Source: an uncultured Clostridia bacterium (GTDB taxonomy: Bacteria > Bacillota > Clostridia > Christensenellales > Pumilibacteraceae). From it: a stretch of DNA of 64,000 nt. Every line of letters begins with the position of its first letter. Position 1 is the stretch's first letter. Under the pieces are notes generated by a model. The model did not search any database. It was not told the DNA's origin and saw only the letters and a list, made by a program, of their open reading frames with translations. Positions 34,644 to 43,471 of this stretch are shown here, piece by piece. Location: positions 1-64,000 of the forward strand of contig CANPVN010000002.1 in NCBI GenBank assembly GCA_947581755.1. The letters are read 5' to 3'. Position numbers and translations under genes: made by a program.

Positions 34644-34672
34644 ATTGTATCCTCTTTTTTATGTTTTGTCAA
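34644..34672 (-). promoter_or_regulatory. Promoter of ylxM-ffh
   Basis: TTGACA (34667-34672), 17 bases, TACAAT (34644-34649) on the minus strand. Predicted start near 34637. Confidence 0.85.
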
Positions 34673-34708
34673 GTGTTTTACAAGGTAATTTGAGATTTTT
34701 ATTGGAAT

Positions 34709-35611
34709 CTATTCCGACATGAGAGCCATCGCAAAGTCACGGCTGTTGAAATCTATGAGATCGTCAATGCCTTCTCCCACTCCGACATAGACGACGGGGA
34801 TCTGCAATTCCTCGGTTATCGCAAGTACTATACCGCCCTTTGCGGTACCGTCGAGTTTGGTGAGAATTATTCCGTCGAGATCCGTTGACTCGTTGAACAG
34901 ATCCGCCTGACTTACGCCGTTCTGTCCCGTCGTTGCATCTATTACGAGATAATTAAGGAACAGAGCCTCGGGCATTTCTCTCTCGACGACACGAGCTATT
35001 TTGTTCAGTTCGTTCATGAGGTTTGCTTTATTATGCAGTCTGCCCGCGGTATCTATCAACAAAACGTCGGTTTTCTTGCTCTTTACCGAGGCTATCGCGT
35101 CGTATACTACCGCCGCGGGATCCGCGCCTTCTCCTTGTTTTATGATTCGGACTCCCGCTCTGTCCGCCCATACGGTAAGTTGCTCTGCCGCAGCCGCGCG
35201 GAATGTATCGGCAGCCGCTATCGTAACGCTCTTTTTTTCGGCAACGAATTTATGAGCGAGTTTTCCTATCGTAGTGGTTTTTCCTACGCCGTTGACTCCG
35301 CTGATCATTATTACAAGCGGATAAGAATATTCGGGTTTTTCGGCGGAATCGAGAATATTCTCGATGATAACCGCAAGTTCGTCACGCACTTTGGAAACGT
35401 CCCGTATATGTTTTTCATCCACGACTTCACGCAGGTCTTCCAAAATTCTTTCCGTGGCTTCGCTTCCTATATCGGAGACGATAAGAGTCTCTTCCAACTC
35501 GTCATAAAATTCGTCATTCAATACTCCGCCCGTAAACAGTTTGTTAAGTCTGTACGAAATGGTTTCCTTTGTCTTTTTCAGACCTTCTTTGATCTTGGCA
35601 AACAATCCCAT
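34709..35611 (-). CDS. ftsY: SRP receptor FtsY
   Basis: Membrane-associated SRP receptor GTPase. An NG domain only: helical N part 1-90, G1 GVNGVGKTTTIGKLAHK near 107, DTAGRLHNK near 190, TKLDGTAKGG near 250. There is no acidic A domain, as in many Bacillota, and the amphipathic N-terminal helix (FAKIKEGLKKTKETI) would bind membrane. 300 residues. Its ATG overlaps the smc stop (TGATG). Confidence 0.97.
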   Translation of the reverse strand: MGLFAKIKEGLKKTKETISYRLNKLFTGGVLNDEFYDELEETLIVSDIGSEATERILEDLREVVDEKHIRDVSKVRDELAVIIENILDSAEKPEYSYPLVIMISGVNGVGKTTTIGKLAHKFVAEKKSVTIAAADTFRAAAAEQLTVWADRAGVRIIKQGEGADPAAVVYDAIASVKSKKTDVLLIDTAGRLHNKANLMNELNKIARVVEREMPEALFLNYLVIDATTGQNGVSQADLFNESTDLDGIILTKLDGTAKGGIVLAITEELQIPVVYVGVGEGIDDLIDFNSRDFAMALMSE

Positions 35612-38600
35612 CAGTTACCTATAGCCTCCTCTTGCGCAATTGCATCGCTTAATTTGACGGATACGATCTTACTTACTCCTTTTTCCTCCATGGTTATACC
35701 GTAAAGATTGTCCGCAAGTTCCATAGTGGGTTTTCTGTGAGTGATTACTATAAATTGAGTTTCTTCGCTGAAACGTCTGAGATACTTTGCAAAACGAGTA
35801 GCGTTCGCATCATCGAGCGCTGCCTCGATTTCGTCGAGAATACAAAAAGGCATGGGTCTCAATTTCAATATCGCAAAAAGTATTGCGATTGCGGTAAGCG
35901 CCCTTTCTCCACCCGAAAGCAACGAAATAGTTTGCAATTTCTTTTGCGGCGGCTGCGCGACTATCTCTATTCCCGCGTCGAGAGGATTTTCGCTGTCAAG
36001 AAGCAAAAGATCCGCTTTTCCTCCGTCGAAAAGTTCTTTGAATATTTTGATAAAGTTCTCTCTTATCTTCTGAAATTCCGTATCGAAGCGAGACAACATT
36101 TCTTTGCCGAGATCTTTTATTATATTTTGCAAATCGCATTCCGCTTTGCTCAAATCGTCGCGTTCCGTCTCGAGTTCGAGATATTCGGCATAGAAAGTTT
36201 TGCTCTGCTCTATCGCGTCTATGTTGATATTGCCCAAAGAATGCATCTGTCGCGATATTCTCGTGATCTCGGTACTTGCCTTTGAGGAATCAAAAGCGTC
36301 GTCTTTCATTTCAAGGCACGCAGAATAGTCCATTTGATATTCTTCGGATATTCTTTGTTCCATAGCCTGTATATCCACATCGACTCTTTCCAACTTATAT
36401 TCTTCCGCACCCTTTGCGTCCGTCAATTTTTGTATATTTTCGACAAGCCCTGCGCGCTCATTATTTATGACAGCCACTTTATCTTGTTGTTTTTGTCTGT
36501 AAACATCAAGATTGCGGATGATTTCCTTTATCTCTTTGAGTCGGGAGCCGTCCTTGTCATCCATCAAATCCGCAATCTCGCCTATTTCGGTATCTATAAC
36601 GTCCGTCTTTTGTTTCAAACTTTGAATTTCCTTGTCGTTCTGTTCGATTGTCGTACGCATGGAAGAGACGCTTGCAAGCAATCTTTCCTTGTCGGCGTCC
36701 AAAGATTTAAGGTCGTTTTCCAATGCCGAGATTTTAAGTTTAAGGTCGGTAAGAGTATCGGAAAGAATATTGCGCTGAGAACGCAACTGTTCGAATTCCT
36801 GAGTCTTTTGTTCGTTTGTGGTGGTAACGCTTTCCTTCTTCGCCGTGACAGTCTGTTCGAGTTCTCCGACGCTTCCTATATCGTTATCTATTGTTTCTAT
36901 TCTTTTTTTCGCCGCTTCGTTCTCGGCGGTCTCGGTCTCTATTGTCTTAACGATTTCTTCGAGTTCGCTTTTGCTCTTGAGATAATTTTGTTTAAGTTCT
37001 GCTATCCTTATCTTCAAATCGTTGTATTCCGCCGAGGAAGCCGTAAGAGCCGAAGAGCAAGCCGTCTGCTTATCAACCAAACCGTTACGAGATTCCGTCA
37101 ATGCGGCGATCTCTTTTTCGAGGTCGCCTATGTCTTTATCGAGTTTTTTCAATTCTCTTTCCTGCGAGAAAATATTGGCGCTGTCCGCCTTCTTGCTGCC
37201 GCCCGTATAACTTCCTCGGGTAGAGACGATATCCCCTTCCAAAGTGATTATTCTGAAATTATATCCCGTCTCGGATGCAAGACTCACCGCCATATTCATA
37301 TCGCTTACTATTACAGTGTCTCCGAGTAATCCCGAAATTATATTGTCGAAGGTGTTATCGTAAGTCACGAACTCCGTCGCTTTGCCTATCGCCAACCTTT
37401 TGATGGGATCATCGAAACGCGAATCTATGCGGCGAGACTTGAACGAAGAAATCGGCAAAAAGGTCGCTCTGCCGTATCTCTTTGTTTTTATGTAGTCTAT
37501 CAAGAATTTTACATCATCGGTATCGTCTGTTATAAAGTTTTGCAAACTCGCGCCCAATGCGTTTTCTATCGCCGTCTCGAAACCTTCTTTGACCTCGATA
37601 ACTTGCGCTACGAGTCCTCTTATATGCTTTTTGACTTCGGGATCCTTTTTCATATCCGCCACGAGATTGCGAACACAGTACGAAAAACTGTCCATTGCGT
37701 CGCGCATTTCTCGCATCATTTTCCGACTTCCGTTCTTTGTATGGAGTTCGGTTTGCGCCTTATCGAGTTTAACCGCTATCTTGGCAATCTCTCCCGACAA
37801 AGAGGAATTTTCGTTTTCGGAATTATCTATATCGTTATGTAAAACTTCGAGCCTTTCTTCAAGTTTTGTTATTTCTTTCTCGGTGTCGCCGAGAGCGTTG
37901 CGTTTCTCGTCTATGCCCGTACTTAAACCGATGATTTTTGCCGATAAACTTTCGGATCTTTCTTTTAACGCTTCTCGTTCAGCCAAAAGTCTGCTCATAT
38001 TGGCTTTTATATCGGCAAGTCTGTCGGCGGCGTCAAGTACCGCAAAATAGTTTGCCTGAACTTCGTCTTCGCCTGCGGTGAGCTTGTCCGCGATGGCAAG
38101 ATATTCGTCGGTCTTTTCCTCCAAAAGTTTGTTGGTCTCGGACAACTCGTTGGTCTTTTCGAGTTTGATCTTTTCTCCGTTTTCTATAAAAGTCTCGGCG
38201 GACAATATGTCGTTTTTCAATTTCTCATTGGTTTTGGACAATTCTTCCGAGTTGCGAATAAAGGACTGTTTGCGTTCATTGAGCACCTTTATGTCGCCTG
38301 CATTCCTTTCGAGATTTACCGACAAATGCAGATGCTCTTCCCTCAGCCCTTCGAGTTTTTTATCCAAAGAAGCGATCTCCGCGGTTATGGTATCGTATTC
38401 CTCATTCGCGCGATTGTATTCGTCCTGACGATGATTAAATTCATCCGTGATAGAATCCAACCTTTCCTTTATCGCGCGTTTTGCTTCGCTGGCGGTATCG
38501 TATTGATAAATATAACTGTTTATCTCGTAATATTTGAGATTTTCCCGCAACGCGAGCCATTTTCGGGCGGTCTCCGCCTGCTTCGTCAAAGGCTCTAGTA

Positions 38601-39207
38601 TTTTCGATTTTTCGGTAAGAATGTCGTTAATACGCGTCAAATTATCTTGGGTGCGGGCAAGTTTGCGCTCCGCTTCGAGTTTTCTGACCTTGAATTTGGA
38701 TATTCCCGCCGCCTCTTCGAAAATGGCGCGTCTGTCCTCGGGCTTTGCGCTCAACAACTCGTCGATACGCCCCTGTCCTATTATGGAATAGCCCTCTCTG
38801 CCCATTCCGCCGTCGCGCAATAATTCCGCCACGTCTTTCAGTCTGCACGGATTTTTATTTATGGCATATTCGCTCTCGCCCGATCTGTAGAGTTTTCGGG
38901 AAATAACAACTTCATCATAATCGAGATTGGGAAACAACTGTTTGTTCTTGTTATCGAAATATAATTGTACTTCGCAAAAAGACAGCGACTTTCTTTTTTC
39001 GGTACCCGAAAATATGACGTCCTGCATTTTCGTTCCGCGCAATAATTTTGCGGATTGTTCGCCCAATACCCAACGAACGCTATCGGCAACATTGCTTTTT
39101 CCGCAACCGTTAGGTCCGACTATTGCGGTAATACCCGAATCGAACTTTACTTCGAGTTTGTCGGCAAAAGATTTAAAGCCGTAAACTTCCAATTTTTTGA
39201 ATTTCAA
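35611..39207 (-). CDS. smc: Chromosome segregation ATPase SMC
   Basis: 1198-residue condensin subunit. Walker A GPNGCGKSNVADSVRW is near residue 22. Two long coiled coils flank a hinge around residues 500-640 (GLVAQVIEVKEGFETAIENA to TRGSYTGGS). The signature LLSGGERALTAIAIL and Walker B FCILDEIEAALDDAN close the head at the C-terminus. The TTG at 39207 is the best start (GAGGA eight bases upstream). ftsY is co-transcribed. scpA and scpB are not in the window. Confidence 0.97.
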   Translation of the reverse strand: MKFKKLEVYGFKSFADKLEVKFDSGITAIVGPNGCGKSNVADSVRWVLGEQSAKLLRGTKMQDVIFSGTEKRKSLSFCEVQLYFDNKNKQLFPNLDYDEVVISRKLYRSGESEYAINKNPCRLKDVAELLRDGGMGREGYSIIGQGRIDELLSAKPEDRRAIFEEAAGISKFKVRKLEAERKLARTQDNLTRINDILTEKSKILEPLTKQAETARKWLALRENLKYYEINSYIYQYDTASEAKRAIKERLDSITDEFNHRQDEYNRANEEYDTITAEIASLDKKLEGLREEHLHLSVNLERNAGDIKVLNERKQSFIRNSEELSKTNEKLKNDILSAETFIENGEKIKLEKTNELSETNKLLEEKTDEYLAIADKLTAGEDEVQANYFAVLDAADRLADIKANMSRLLAEREALKERSESLSAKIIGLSTGIDEKRNALGDTEKEITKLEERLEVLHNDIDNSENENSSLSGEIAKIAVKLDKAQTELHTKNGSRKMMREMRDAMDSFSYCVRNLVADMKKDPEVKKHIRGLVAQVIEVKEGFETAIENALGASLQNFITDDTDDVKFLIDYIKTKRYGRATFLPISSFKSRRIDSRFDDPIKRLAIGKATEFVTYDNTFDNIISGLLGDTVIVSDMNMAVSLASETGYNFRIITLEGDIVSTRGSYTGGSKKADSANIFSQERELKKLDKDIGDLEKEIAALTESRNGLVDKQTACSSALTASSAEYNDLKIRIAELKQNYLKSKSELEEIVKTIETETAENEAAKKRIETIDNDIGSVGELEQTVTAKKESVTTTNEQKTQEFEQLRSQRNILSDTLTDLKLKISALENDLKSLDADKERLLASVSSMRTTIEQNDKEIQSLKQKTDVIDTEIGEIADLMDDKDGSRLKEIKEIIRNLDVYRQKQQDKVAVINNERAGLVENIQKLTDAKGAEEYKLERVDVDIQAMEQRISEEYQMDYSACLEMKDDAFDSSKASTEITRISRQMHSLGNINIDAIEQSKTFYAEYLELETERDDLSKAECDLQNIIKDLGKEMLSRFDTEFQKIRENFIKIFKELFDGGKADLLLLDSENPLDAGIEIVAQPPQKKLQTISLLSGGERALTAIAILFAILKLRPMPFCILDEIEAALDDANATRFAKYLRRFSEETQFIVITHRKPTMELADNLYGITMEEKGVSKIVSVKLSDAIAQEEAIGN

Positions 39208-39259
39208 TATAAGTATCCTCGGATTTGTTTTTTTATTCAAACAAAAGTATTCTGTATAT

Positions 39260-39289
39260 ATTATAACAAATATTATCTGCTTTTGGCAA
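39260..39289 (-). promoter_or_regulatory. Promoter of smc-ftsY
   Basis: TTGCCA (39284-39289), 18 bases, TATAAT (39260-39265) on the minus strand. Confidence 0.75.
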
Positions 39290-39329
39290 GGAAAATTTAC
39301 CTTGTGCCACTCTAAACTTATCGACGGGC

Positions 39330-39375
39330 TTAAAAAAATAAGCGACAGAGTTATTCCAAACCGACGCCGCTTATT
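39330..39375 (-). terminator. Terminator of the acyltransferase gene
   Basis: AATAAGCG/CGCTTATT stem (39337-39344 with 39368-39375) followed by seven T on the minus strand. Confidence 0.8.
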
Positions 39376-39396
39376 GCTTACAACATATTATGCTCT

Positions 39397-40695
39397 TTAA
39401 TTATGTGTGTTCTTGTATTTTTCTTCGCTCTTTATGCGATAGATCTCATCGGTGGCAAGAGAAAGTTTTGTTATGCAATCTTTCACCGTCTTGGGATACA
39501 ACCAATAACTTTCGGTATTAGTGGAAATATCTATCACATCGCCTTTTCCTTTATAGTTATATTCAATATGAAGTCCATCGGTATCTATACCGTCCCATGT
39601 CTCGACCGTCTTTTCTCCGTAAGCATAACACTCGAGACGGAAACCGTCAATGGAATGAACAAATTTTCCCATACCGTGATGATAAAAGCCCTTCGCGTTG
39701 GGTAAAGTATCGACTTCGACTTCATCCTCGAAATAATAATTGCCCGAGGCGATTTCTTTTGCGACTTCCGCCTTCTCCCAAGAAAACCAATCGGGAATGT
39801 GGGAAAATTCCGTTTCACCGTTTACCGCGCAAAGTTCGCCGTACTCGGTCATGAACCACTTTTTACCGCAATGATCGCATCTTAAAAGCGCGCCCGACGA
39901 CGACATTCGGTGTTCCTCTCCGCAATGAGGGCATTTATACAACAACTTATTGAGTCCTTCCGCTCTGTCTTGCAGATCTATTATTATATTATTGTCTTTC
40001 TGATATTTGAAATCATCATAAAGAAAAGCCGCGTCAAAACGCCTTTGCAGTTCTTCTTCGGGTAAATTCATTACTTCGGTTTTTGTGGCAATAAGCTTGA
40101 CTTCTGCGCAAAGAGGTACTTTGGGAAGAGCTTTGAAATTGATTTCCGAAACGGAACGCTTTGCCCATTGAGGTTGCGCTATATAATTTCCCTTGAATAT
40201 AACCACGACAAGAGGAACTTTCAAAAATTTGGCAAGTTTACCTGCGGTAGGCGGATAATACGATGTGGTTCCGTCCAAAGAAAACTTCGCTTCGGGATAA
40301 AGCACCATGCAATGATTGCGATAATTCTCAACCGCATACTTCATATTTTTAAGCAAACTTACGTCTTTTATGAATTTGCGCTTGCCTATGATACCGAGTT
40401 GTCTCATAAGCAACTCACCGTGATCCTTGATTGCGTCCAACGCCGATACATAATTTACGCTGAAAGGACTCAATGCCTTTACCATAAACGCCATATCGAT
40501 ATACGAATGGTGATTGGAAAGAACCAAAAACGGAGGTCTTAATCCCTCGATAGACATCTTATCTATTGTAATAGGGAATTTCCTTAACTTGAAATTAGCA
40601 ACCATTTTGGTTATGGGTTTAAGAATCGGATTGCATCTCTTTACTCTTTTCGTAAAGTCAAAACGTTTCACTTTATCCTTCGGGATTTGTGTCAT
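39397..40695 (-). CDS. PlsC-type acyltransferase fused to a zinc ribbon and a C-terminal domain
   Basis: 432 residues. The first ~230 residues are a 1-acyl-glycerol-3-phosphate acyltransferase domain with NHHSYID (H-x4-D) and the YPEAKFSLDG block in place of the usual PEGTRS. Then comes a four-cysteine zinc ribbon (YKCPHCGEEH and LLRCDHCGKKW, about residues 253-282), followed by some 140 residues of beta-rich sequence ending in a charged tail. It probably makes phosphatidate or a related lipid; the role of the added part is unknown. The start at 40695 is chosen because the promoter excludes an earlier frame. Confidence 0.85.
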   Translation of the reverse strand: MTQIPKDKVKRFDFTKRVKRCNPILKPITKMVANFKLRKFPITIDKMSIEGLRPPFLVLSNHHSYIDMAFMVKALSPFSVNYVSALDAIKDHGELLMRQLGIIGKRKFIKDVSLLKNMKYAVENYRNHCMVLYPEAKFSLDGTTSYYPPTAGKLAKFLKVPLVVVIFKGNYIAQPQWAKRSVSEINFKALPKVPLCAEVKLIATKTEVMNLPEEELQRRFDAAFLYDDFKYQKDNNIIIDLQDRAEGLNKLLYKCPHCGEEHRMSSSGALLRCDHCGKKWFMTEYGELCAVNGETEFSHIPDWFSWEKAEVAKEIASGNYYFEDEVEVDTLPNAKGFYHHGMGKFVHSIDGFRLECYAYGEKTVETWDGIDTDGLHIEYNYKGKGDVIDISTNTESYWLYPKTVKDCITKLSLATDEIYRIKSEEKYKNTHN

Positions 40696-40723
40696 TCTTT
40701 TATTCTCAACTCCTATTGAAAAT

Positions 40724-40752
40724 ATTATACTTTTTATCGGATACAAAGTCAA
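40724..40752 (-). promoter_or_regulatory. Promoter of the acyltransferase gene
   Basis: TTGACT (40747-40752), 17 bases, TATAAT (40724-40729) on the minus strand, ten bases beyond the SRP RNA terminator. Confidence 0.85.
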
Positions 40753-40762
40753 GTATATACAG

Positions 40763-40790
40763 AAAAACGACGGATTTTATCCGCCGTCTG
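40763..40790 (-). terminator. Second terminator behind the SRP RNA
   Basis: ACGGCGGAT/ATCCGTCGT stem with a three-base loop, followed by TTTT on the minus strand. Confidence 0.75.
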
Positions 40791-40794
40791 TTTC

Positions 40795-41068
40795 AAAAAA
40801 ACTGTGCATCCATCTTCGATGACGCAAACCGAACCGTTTCCCCGTCGGTTACCTCTCCCGAAGCTACCTTGTGGCACATACCATGGTCTCCTTAGTGCTG
40901 CTGCGGTCAAGCTCTGACACGGTTCAAAGTATGATATTGCACAAGACCCCGATGTCATCGGCACCTAACGGATACAGACGTCCCATAAACGAAACCTCGG
41001 ATGGCATTCTGCCCTACTATAGCGGATTGTAGGTTACAGGGCACCGCTGGCTCCCCGCATAGCACAGT
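40795..41068 (-). ncRNA. ffs: Signal recognition particle RNA, large form
   Basis: About 270 bases. The 5' Alu-type part (GCGGGGAG, GCGGTGCCCTGTAACC, AATCCGCTATAG, GGGCAGAAT) is typical of Bacillota scRNA. Helix 8 has GTGTCAG on one side and AGCAGCACTAAG on the other. The flanks CTTGTGC/GCCACAAG pair as helix 5. The ends ACTGTGC and GCACAGT pair and are followed by seven T. The apical part between GTCAG and AGCAGC (AGCTTGACCGC) has the usual eleven bases but no GGAA tetraloop. It partners Ffh, which is encoded 7 kb away. Confidence 0.92.
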
Positions 41069-41074
41069 TATTAT

Positions 41075-41103
41075 ATTATAGCGCAATTTTTTTAGTTTGG
41101 CAA
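41075..41103 (-). promoter_or_regulatory. Promoter of the SRP RNA
   Basis: TTGCCA (41098-41103), 17 bases, TATAAT (41075-41080) on the minus strand, seven bases before the RNA's 5' end. Confidence 0.85.
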
Positions 41104-41108
41104 GCGTT

Positions 41109-41480
41109 TTACTGCTTTTTCAATACAATACTCTTGCCGAAAAATTTATGAGTTACCGTTACCGTTCTTTTTTCGGCGTTGTATTTTGCCGTTTTTTCCA
41201 AAGGAAAAGCCGAATTCGAAGATGAGAAAGAAATCTTTCCGTCCTCGGTTATCGTATAACTACCCGAAAAAAGTTCGGTTTCGCCTTTATCCTGTTTCAA
41301 CGAGACGGTAAAATTATCGCCTTTAAGCGACAACTTTACGGAAACAGAAGAGTTTATCAATTCCGTCGTTCCCGAATATGTTCCCTTTTCGGAATCGCTA
41401 TTTACGCATCCAAAGCAAAAAAGCACCGAAAAACATAATATTATGCATAACAGCGAAGTCTTTTTATTTATTGATTTCAT
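41109..41480 (-). CDS. Small predicted lipoprotein
   Basis: 123 residues with a lipoprotein signal peptide whose lipobox is CFGC (Cys near residue 25). The mature part is a beta-rich, Ser/Lys-rich domain with repeated short strands (YSGTTELIN, FSGSYTITEDGKISF). It resembles small lipocalin-like lipoproteins of Clostridia but no family was assigned. It overlaps the acpP end by 17 bases, so it is co-transcribed with it. Confidence 0.75.
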   Translation of the reverse strand: MKSINKKTSLLCIILCFSVLFCFGCVNSDSEKGTYSGTTELINSSVSVKLSLKGDNFTVSLKQDKGETELFSGSYTITEDGKISFSSSNSAFPLEKTAKYNAEKRTVTVTHKFFGKSIVLKKQ

Positions 41481-41694
41481 TTTCGAGATATTTTACAAGA
41501 TCGCCGACTTTGGTAAGTTTATCCACCATGTCGTCGGGAATCGTAATATGATATTCGTCTTCGAGATTAAACAACATCTCTACAACGACCAAAGAATCCG
41601 CGTTCAAGTCCTTTCTTATGTCGGTTTCGGGAGTGATCTTGGCTTTGTCTACATTGAGATATTCGCTGAGTAAATTGGCTACCTTTTCAAACAT
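41464..41694 (-). CDS. acpP: Acyl carrier protein
   Basis: 76-residue carrier for fatty acid synthesis. The phosphopantetheine serine is in NADSLVVVEM near residue 36 (the usual DSLD is DSLV). Acidic overall. It stands apart from the fab genes and from plsX, with its own promoter. Confidence 0.95.
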   Translation of the reverse strand: MFEKVANLLSEYLNVDKAKITPETDIRKDLNADSLVVVEMLFNLEDEYHITIPDDMVDKLTKVGDLVKYLENEINK

Positions 41695-41726
41695 TTTTGT
41701 ATTCTCCTGTAATTATTGTCTCTAAT

Positions 41727-41755
41727 ATTTTAGCATTATATTTTACGTATGTCAA
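41727..41755 (-). promoter_or_regulatory. Promoter of acpP
   Basis: TTGACA (41750-41755), 17 bases, TAAAAT (41727-41732) on the minus strand. Confidence 0.82.
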
Positions 41756-41874
41756 ATCTATATTATCTCTTATCGGCACAAATTGTATAATATTACATAT
41801 ATTAATAGCGACAGTCCTTTTTTTGCATTTACATACTTAATCGTATGAATCTATTTTCCAAAAGGAGAACGGCT

Positions 41875-42159
41875 ATGCAAGAACGTATGAGACTGCCTAA
41901 AGCAAAATTCGAACTTCTTGATTGTTTCAAACGCCCCATTATGTGCGTCGTTACCGATAACAACGGCGAAGCGATCATCGAAAACCTTCCTCTCGGCACA
42001 TACTTTTTGAGAGAAACGGAAGCGCCTATGGGCTACGAAAAAAATTGCGATCTCGTTCAAATCGTAATCGACGAACAAAACTCTTTCGGCTGCGTCGAGT
42101 TCGTCAACCGAAAAAAGAAAGGCGCGATAAAAATCATAAAACTCGGTTTGAATTGCTGA
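41875..42159 (+). CDS. Free-standing SpaA/Cna-B-like domain protein
   Basis: 94 residues that form a single prealbumin-like domain of the kind used as a repeat in pili and adhesins. KFELLD is the typical first strand with its lysine, and YFLRETEAPMGYEK holds the conserved glutamate that promotes an isopeptide bond. No signal peptide, membrane helix or sorting signal is visible, which is odd for such a domain. The ATG at 41875 sits behind AAGGAG. A single-gene unit with its own terminator. Confidence 0.8.
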   Translation: MQERMRLPKAKFELLDCFKRPIMCVVTDNNGEAIIENLPLGTYFLRETEAPMGYEKNCDLVQIVIDEQNSFGCVEFVNRKKKGAIKIIKLGLNC

Positions 42160-42165
42160 AGTGTG

Positions 42166-42201
42166 CAAAGAACAGATGCGCTTTTTTGCATCTGTTCTTT
42201 G
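42166..42201. terminator. Bidirectional terminator between the SpaA-like gene and ung
   Basis: A perfect 14-base-pair stem (42166-42179 with 42188-42201) with an eight-base T-rich loop. Confidence 0.85.
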
Positions 42202-42921
42202 TTATATCCTCTTGATTTTTCCTGCGGTAAGATAATATGAATTAATATTATAGTCGTCTATACGACTCCAATCGACAGGTTGCTCTCCTATCGACTTCAA
42301 AAATTCGTTAACTTTGGAAAAAGGTTTGGAACCGAAAAATCCCCGATATGCCGACAACGGACTCGGATGCGGAGAGGAAACTATAAAATGCCTCGAATCG
42401 ATAAGAAGCTTTTTGGAATTGGCTCCGCTCCCCCACAATATAAAAGCAATAGGTTTTTTCCTTAAATTCAACGCGCGGAACACGGCGTCGGTAAATTCTT
42501 TCCAGCCGAGTTCGGCATGAGAATAAGCGACTCCCGAACGAACAGTCAAAACAGTGTTCAAAAGTAAAACGCCTTGTTTCGCCCAACCGATAAGCGTACC
42601 TTTACAGTCGGGCTTTATACCCAAATCATTTTCGAGTTCTTTGAAAATATTTTCCAAAGAAGGCGGAAAGCGTACGCCTTCCTGAACGGCAAACGCCATA
42701 CCGTTTGCCTGTCCTTGCTCGTGATAAGGGTCTTGTCCCAAAATAACAACTCGCGTATCGGCATAACTTACCGTTTTAAGCGCCGAAAATATCAAAGGTT
42801 TGGGCGGATAACAAGTATGCTCGAGATACTCTTTTCCGACTTTTTCCTTCAATGCCGAAAAATAAGGTTTTTGATACTCTTCGCTTAAAATCTCGTCCCA
42901 ATCGTTTCCTATTATATTCAT
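42202..42921 (-). CDS. ung: Uracil-DNA glycosylase
   Basis: Family 1 enzyme that removes uracil from DNA. The water-activating motif GQDPYHEQGQANG is near residue 61 and the minor-groove motif SSPHPSPLSAYRGFFGSKPF near residue 183. 239 residues. The ATG at 42921 lies seven bases after a TATAAT, with no ribosome site, so the mRNA is predicted leaderless. Confidence 0.96.
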   Translation of the reverse strand: MNIIGNDWDEILSEEYQKPYFSALKEKVGKEYLEHTCYPPKPLIFSALKTVSYADTRVVILGQDPYHEQGQANGMAFAVQEGVRFPPSLENIFKELENDLGIKPDCKGTLIGWAKQGVLLLNTVLTVRSGVAYSHAELGWKEFTDAVFRALNLRKKPIAFILWGSGANSKKLLIDSRHFIVSSPHPSPLSAYRGFFGSKPFSKVNEFLKSIGEQPVDWSRIDDYNINSYYLTAGKIKRI

Positions 42922-42928
42922 AGATAAT

Positions 42929-42957
42929 ATTATACAATATTTGCCGTAATAAATCAA
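42929..42957 (-). promoter_or_regulatory. Promoter of ung, predicted leaderless
   Basis: TTGATT (42952-42957), 17 bases, TATAAT (42929-42934) on the minus strand. Seven bases separate it from the ATG. Confidence 0.82.
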
Positions 42958-43016
42958 GTTCTGACGCGCAATACTTTTATTAGCTCGATAAGAGCCTTAC
43001 AAAAGAAAAACATAAG

Positions 43017-43049
43017 AAAAGGGTTGGACGTTTTTGCGTTCGACCCTTT
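43017..43049 (-). terminator. Terminator of the ArsR-type gene
   Basis: A 13-position stem with two mismatches built on AAAGGGT/ACCCTTT, followed by TCTT on the minus strand. Confidence 0.65.
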
Positions 43050-43055
43050 GCTTAT

Positions 43056-43385
43056 CTAAATGGTATTTACTGCGTTTAGCATCATTTCGGCTAAATTTTG
43101 ATCCGATAAATAATAAAAGGAAATTTTTCCTTGCTTGCGATAATCCACCGCGCCTATGCCCCTTAGCAGCCGCAATTGGTGCGAAACCGTCGTTTGGTTG
43201 AGATTCAGTAATGTACATAAATCACTTACGCACATGCTCGAAACCGACAATGCGGTTATGAGTTTTATTCTCGTTTCATCGCTTAAAGCAGTAAAATATG
43301 ACGCAATTTTTCTGAGCATGGTATGAGTGGGCATGCACTCCTCTACCATCTGCTGCGTTCGTCTGTCTATCAATAAATCTTGCAT
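43056..43385 (-). CDS. ArsR/SmtB-family transcription regulator
   Basis: 109 residues with a winged helix (about 25-95): MCVSDLCTLLNLNQTTVSHQLRLLR is the recognition region. The Cys pair in MCVSDLC corresponds to the metal site of ArsR-type sensors, although the classic CVC triplet is not exact. It stands alone, so its target is unknown. A TAAAAT lies six bases before the ATG, with no ribosome site, but the -35 is weak. Confidence 0.85.
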   Translation of the reverse strand: MQDLLIDRRTQQMVEECMPTHTMLRKIASYFTALSDETRIKLITALSVSSMCVSDLCTLLNLNQTTVSHQLRLLRGIGAVDYRKQGKISFYYLSDQNLAEMMLNAVNTI

Positions 43386-43471
43386 ACCCGTATTTTAACA
43401 TAGTATCAAATGCCGCTTTTGTAGCATATATTATAAAAAAAGCGTTTATTGTCGAAACGGGAGGAGATGTT

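Noticed and set aside
36334-37329. 331-residue open frame opposite smc
   Set aside because: Antisense to the SMC coiled coil; such long frames arise from its codon bias.
40749-40964. Short open frames within the SRP RNA gene
   Set aside because: The region is explained by the SRP RNA structure.
42922-42957. 12-codon N-terminal extension of ung
   Set aside because: It would begin upstream of the predicted transcription start and overlaps the promoter.
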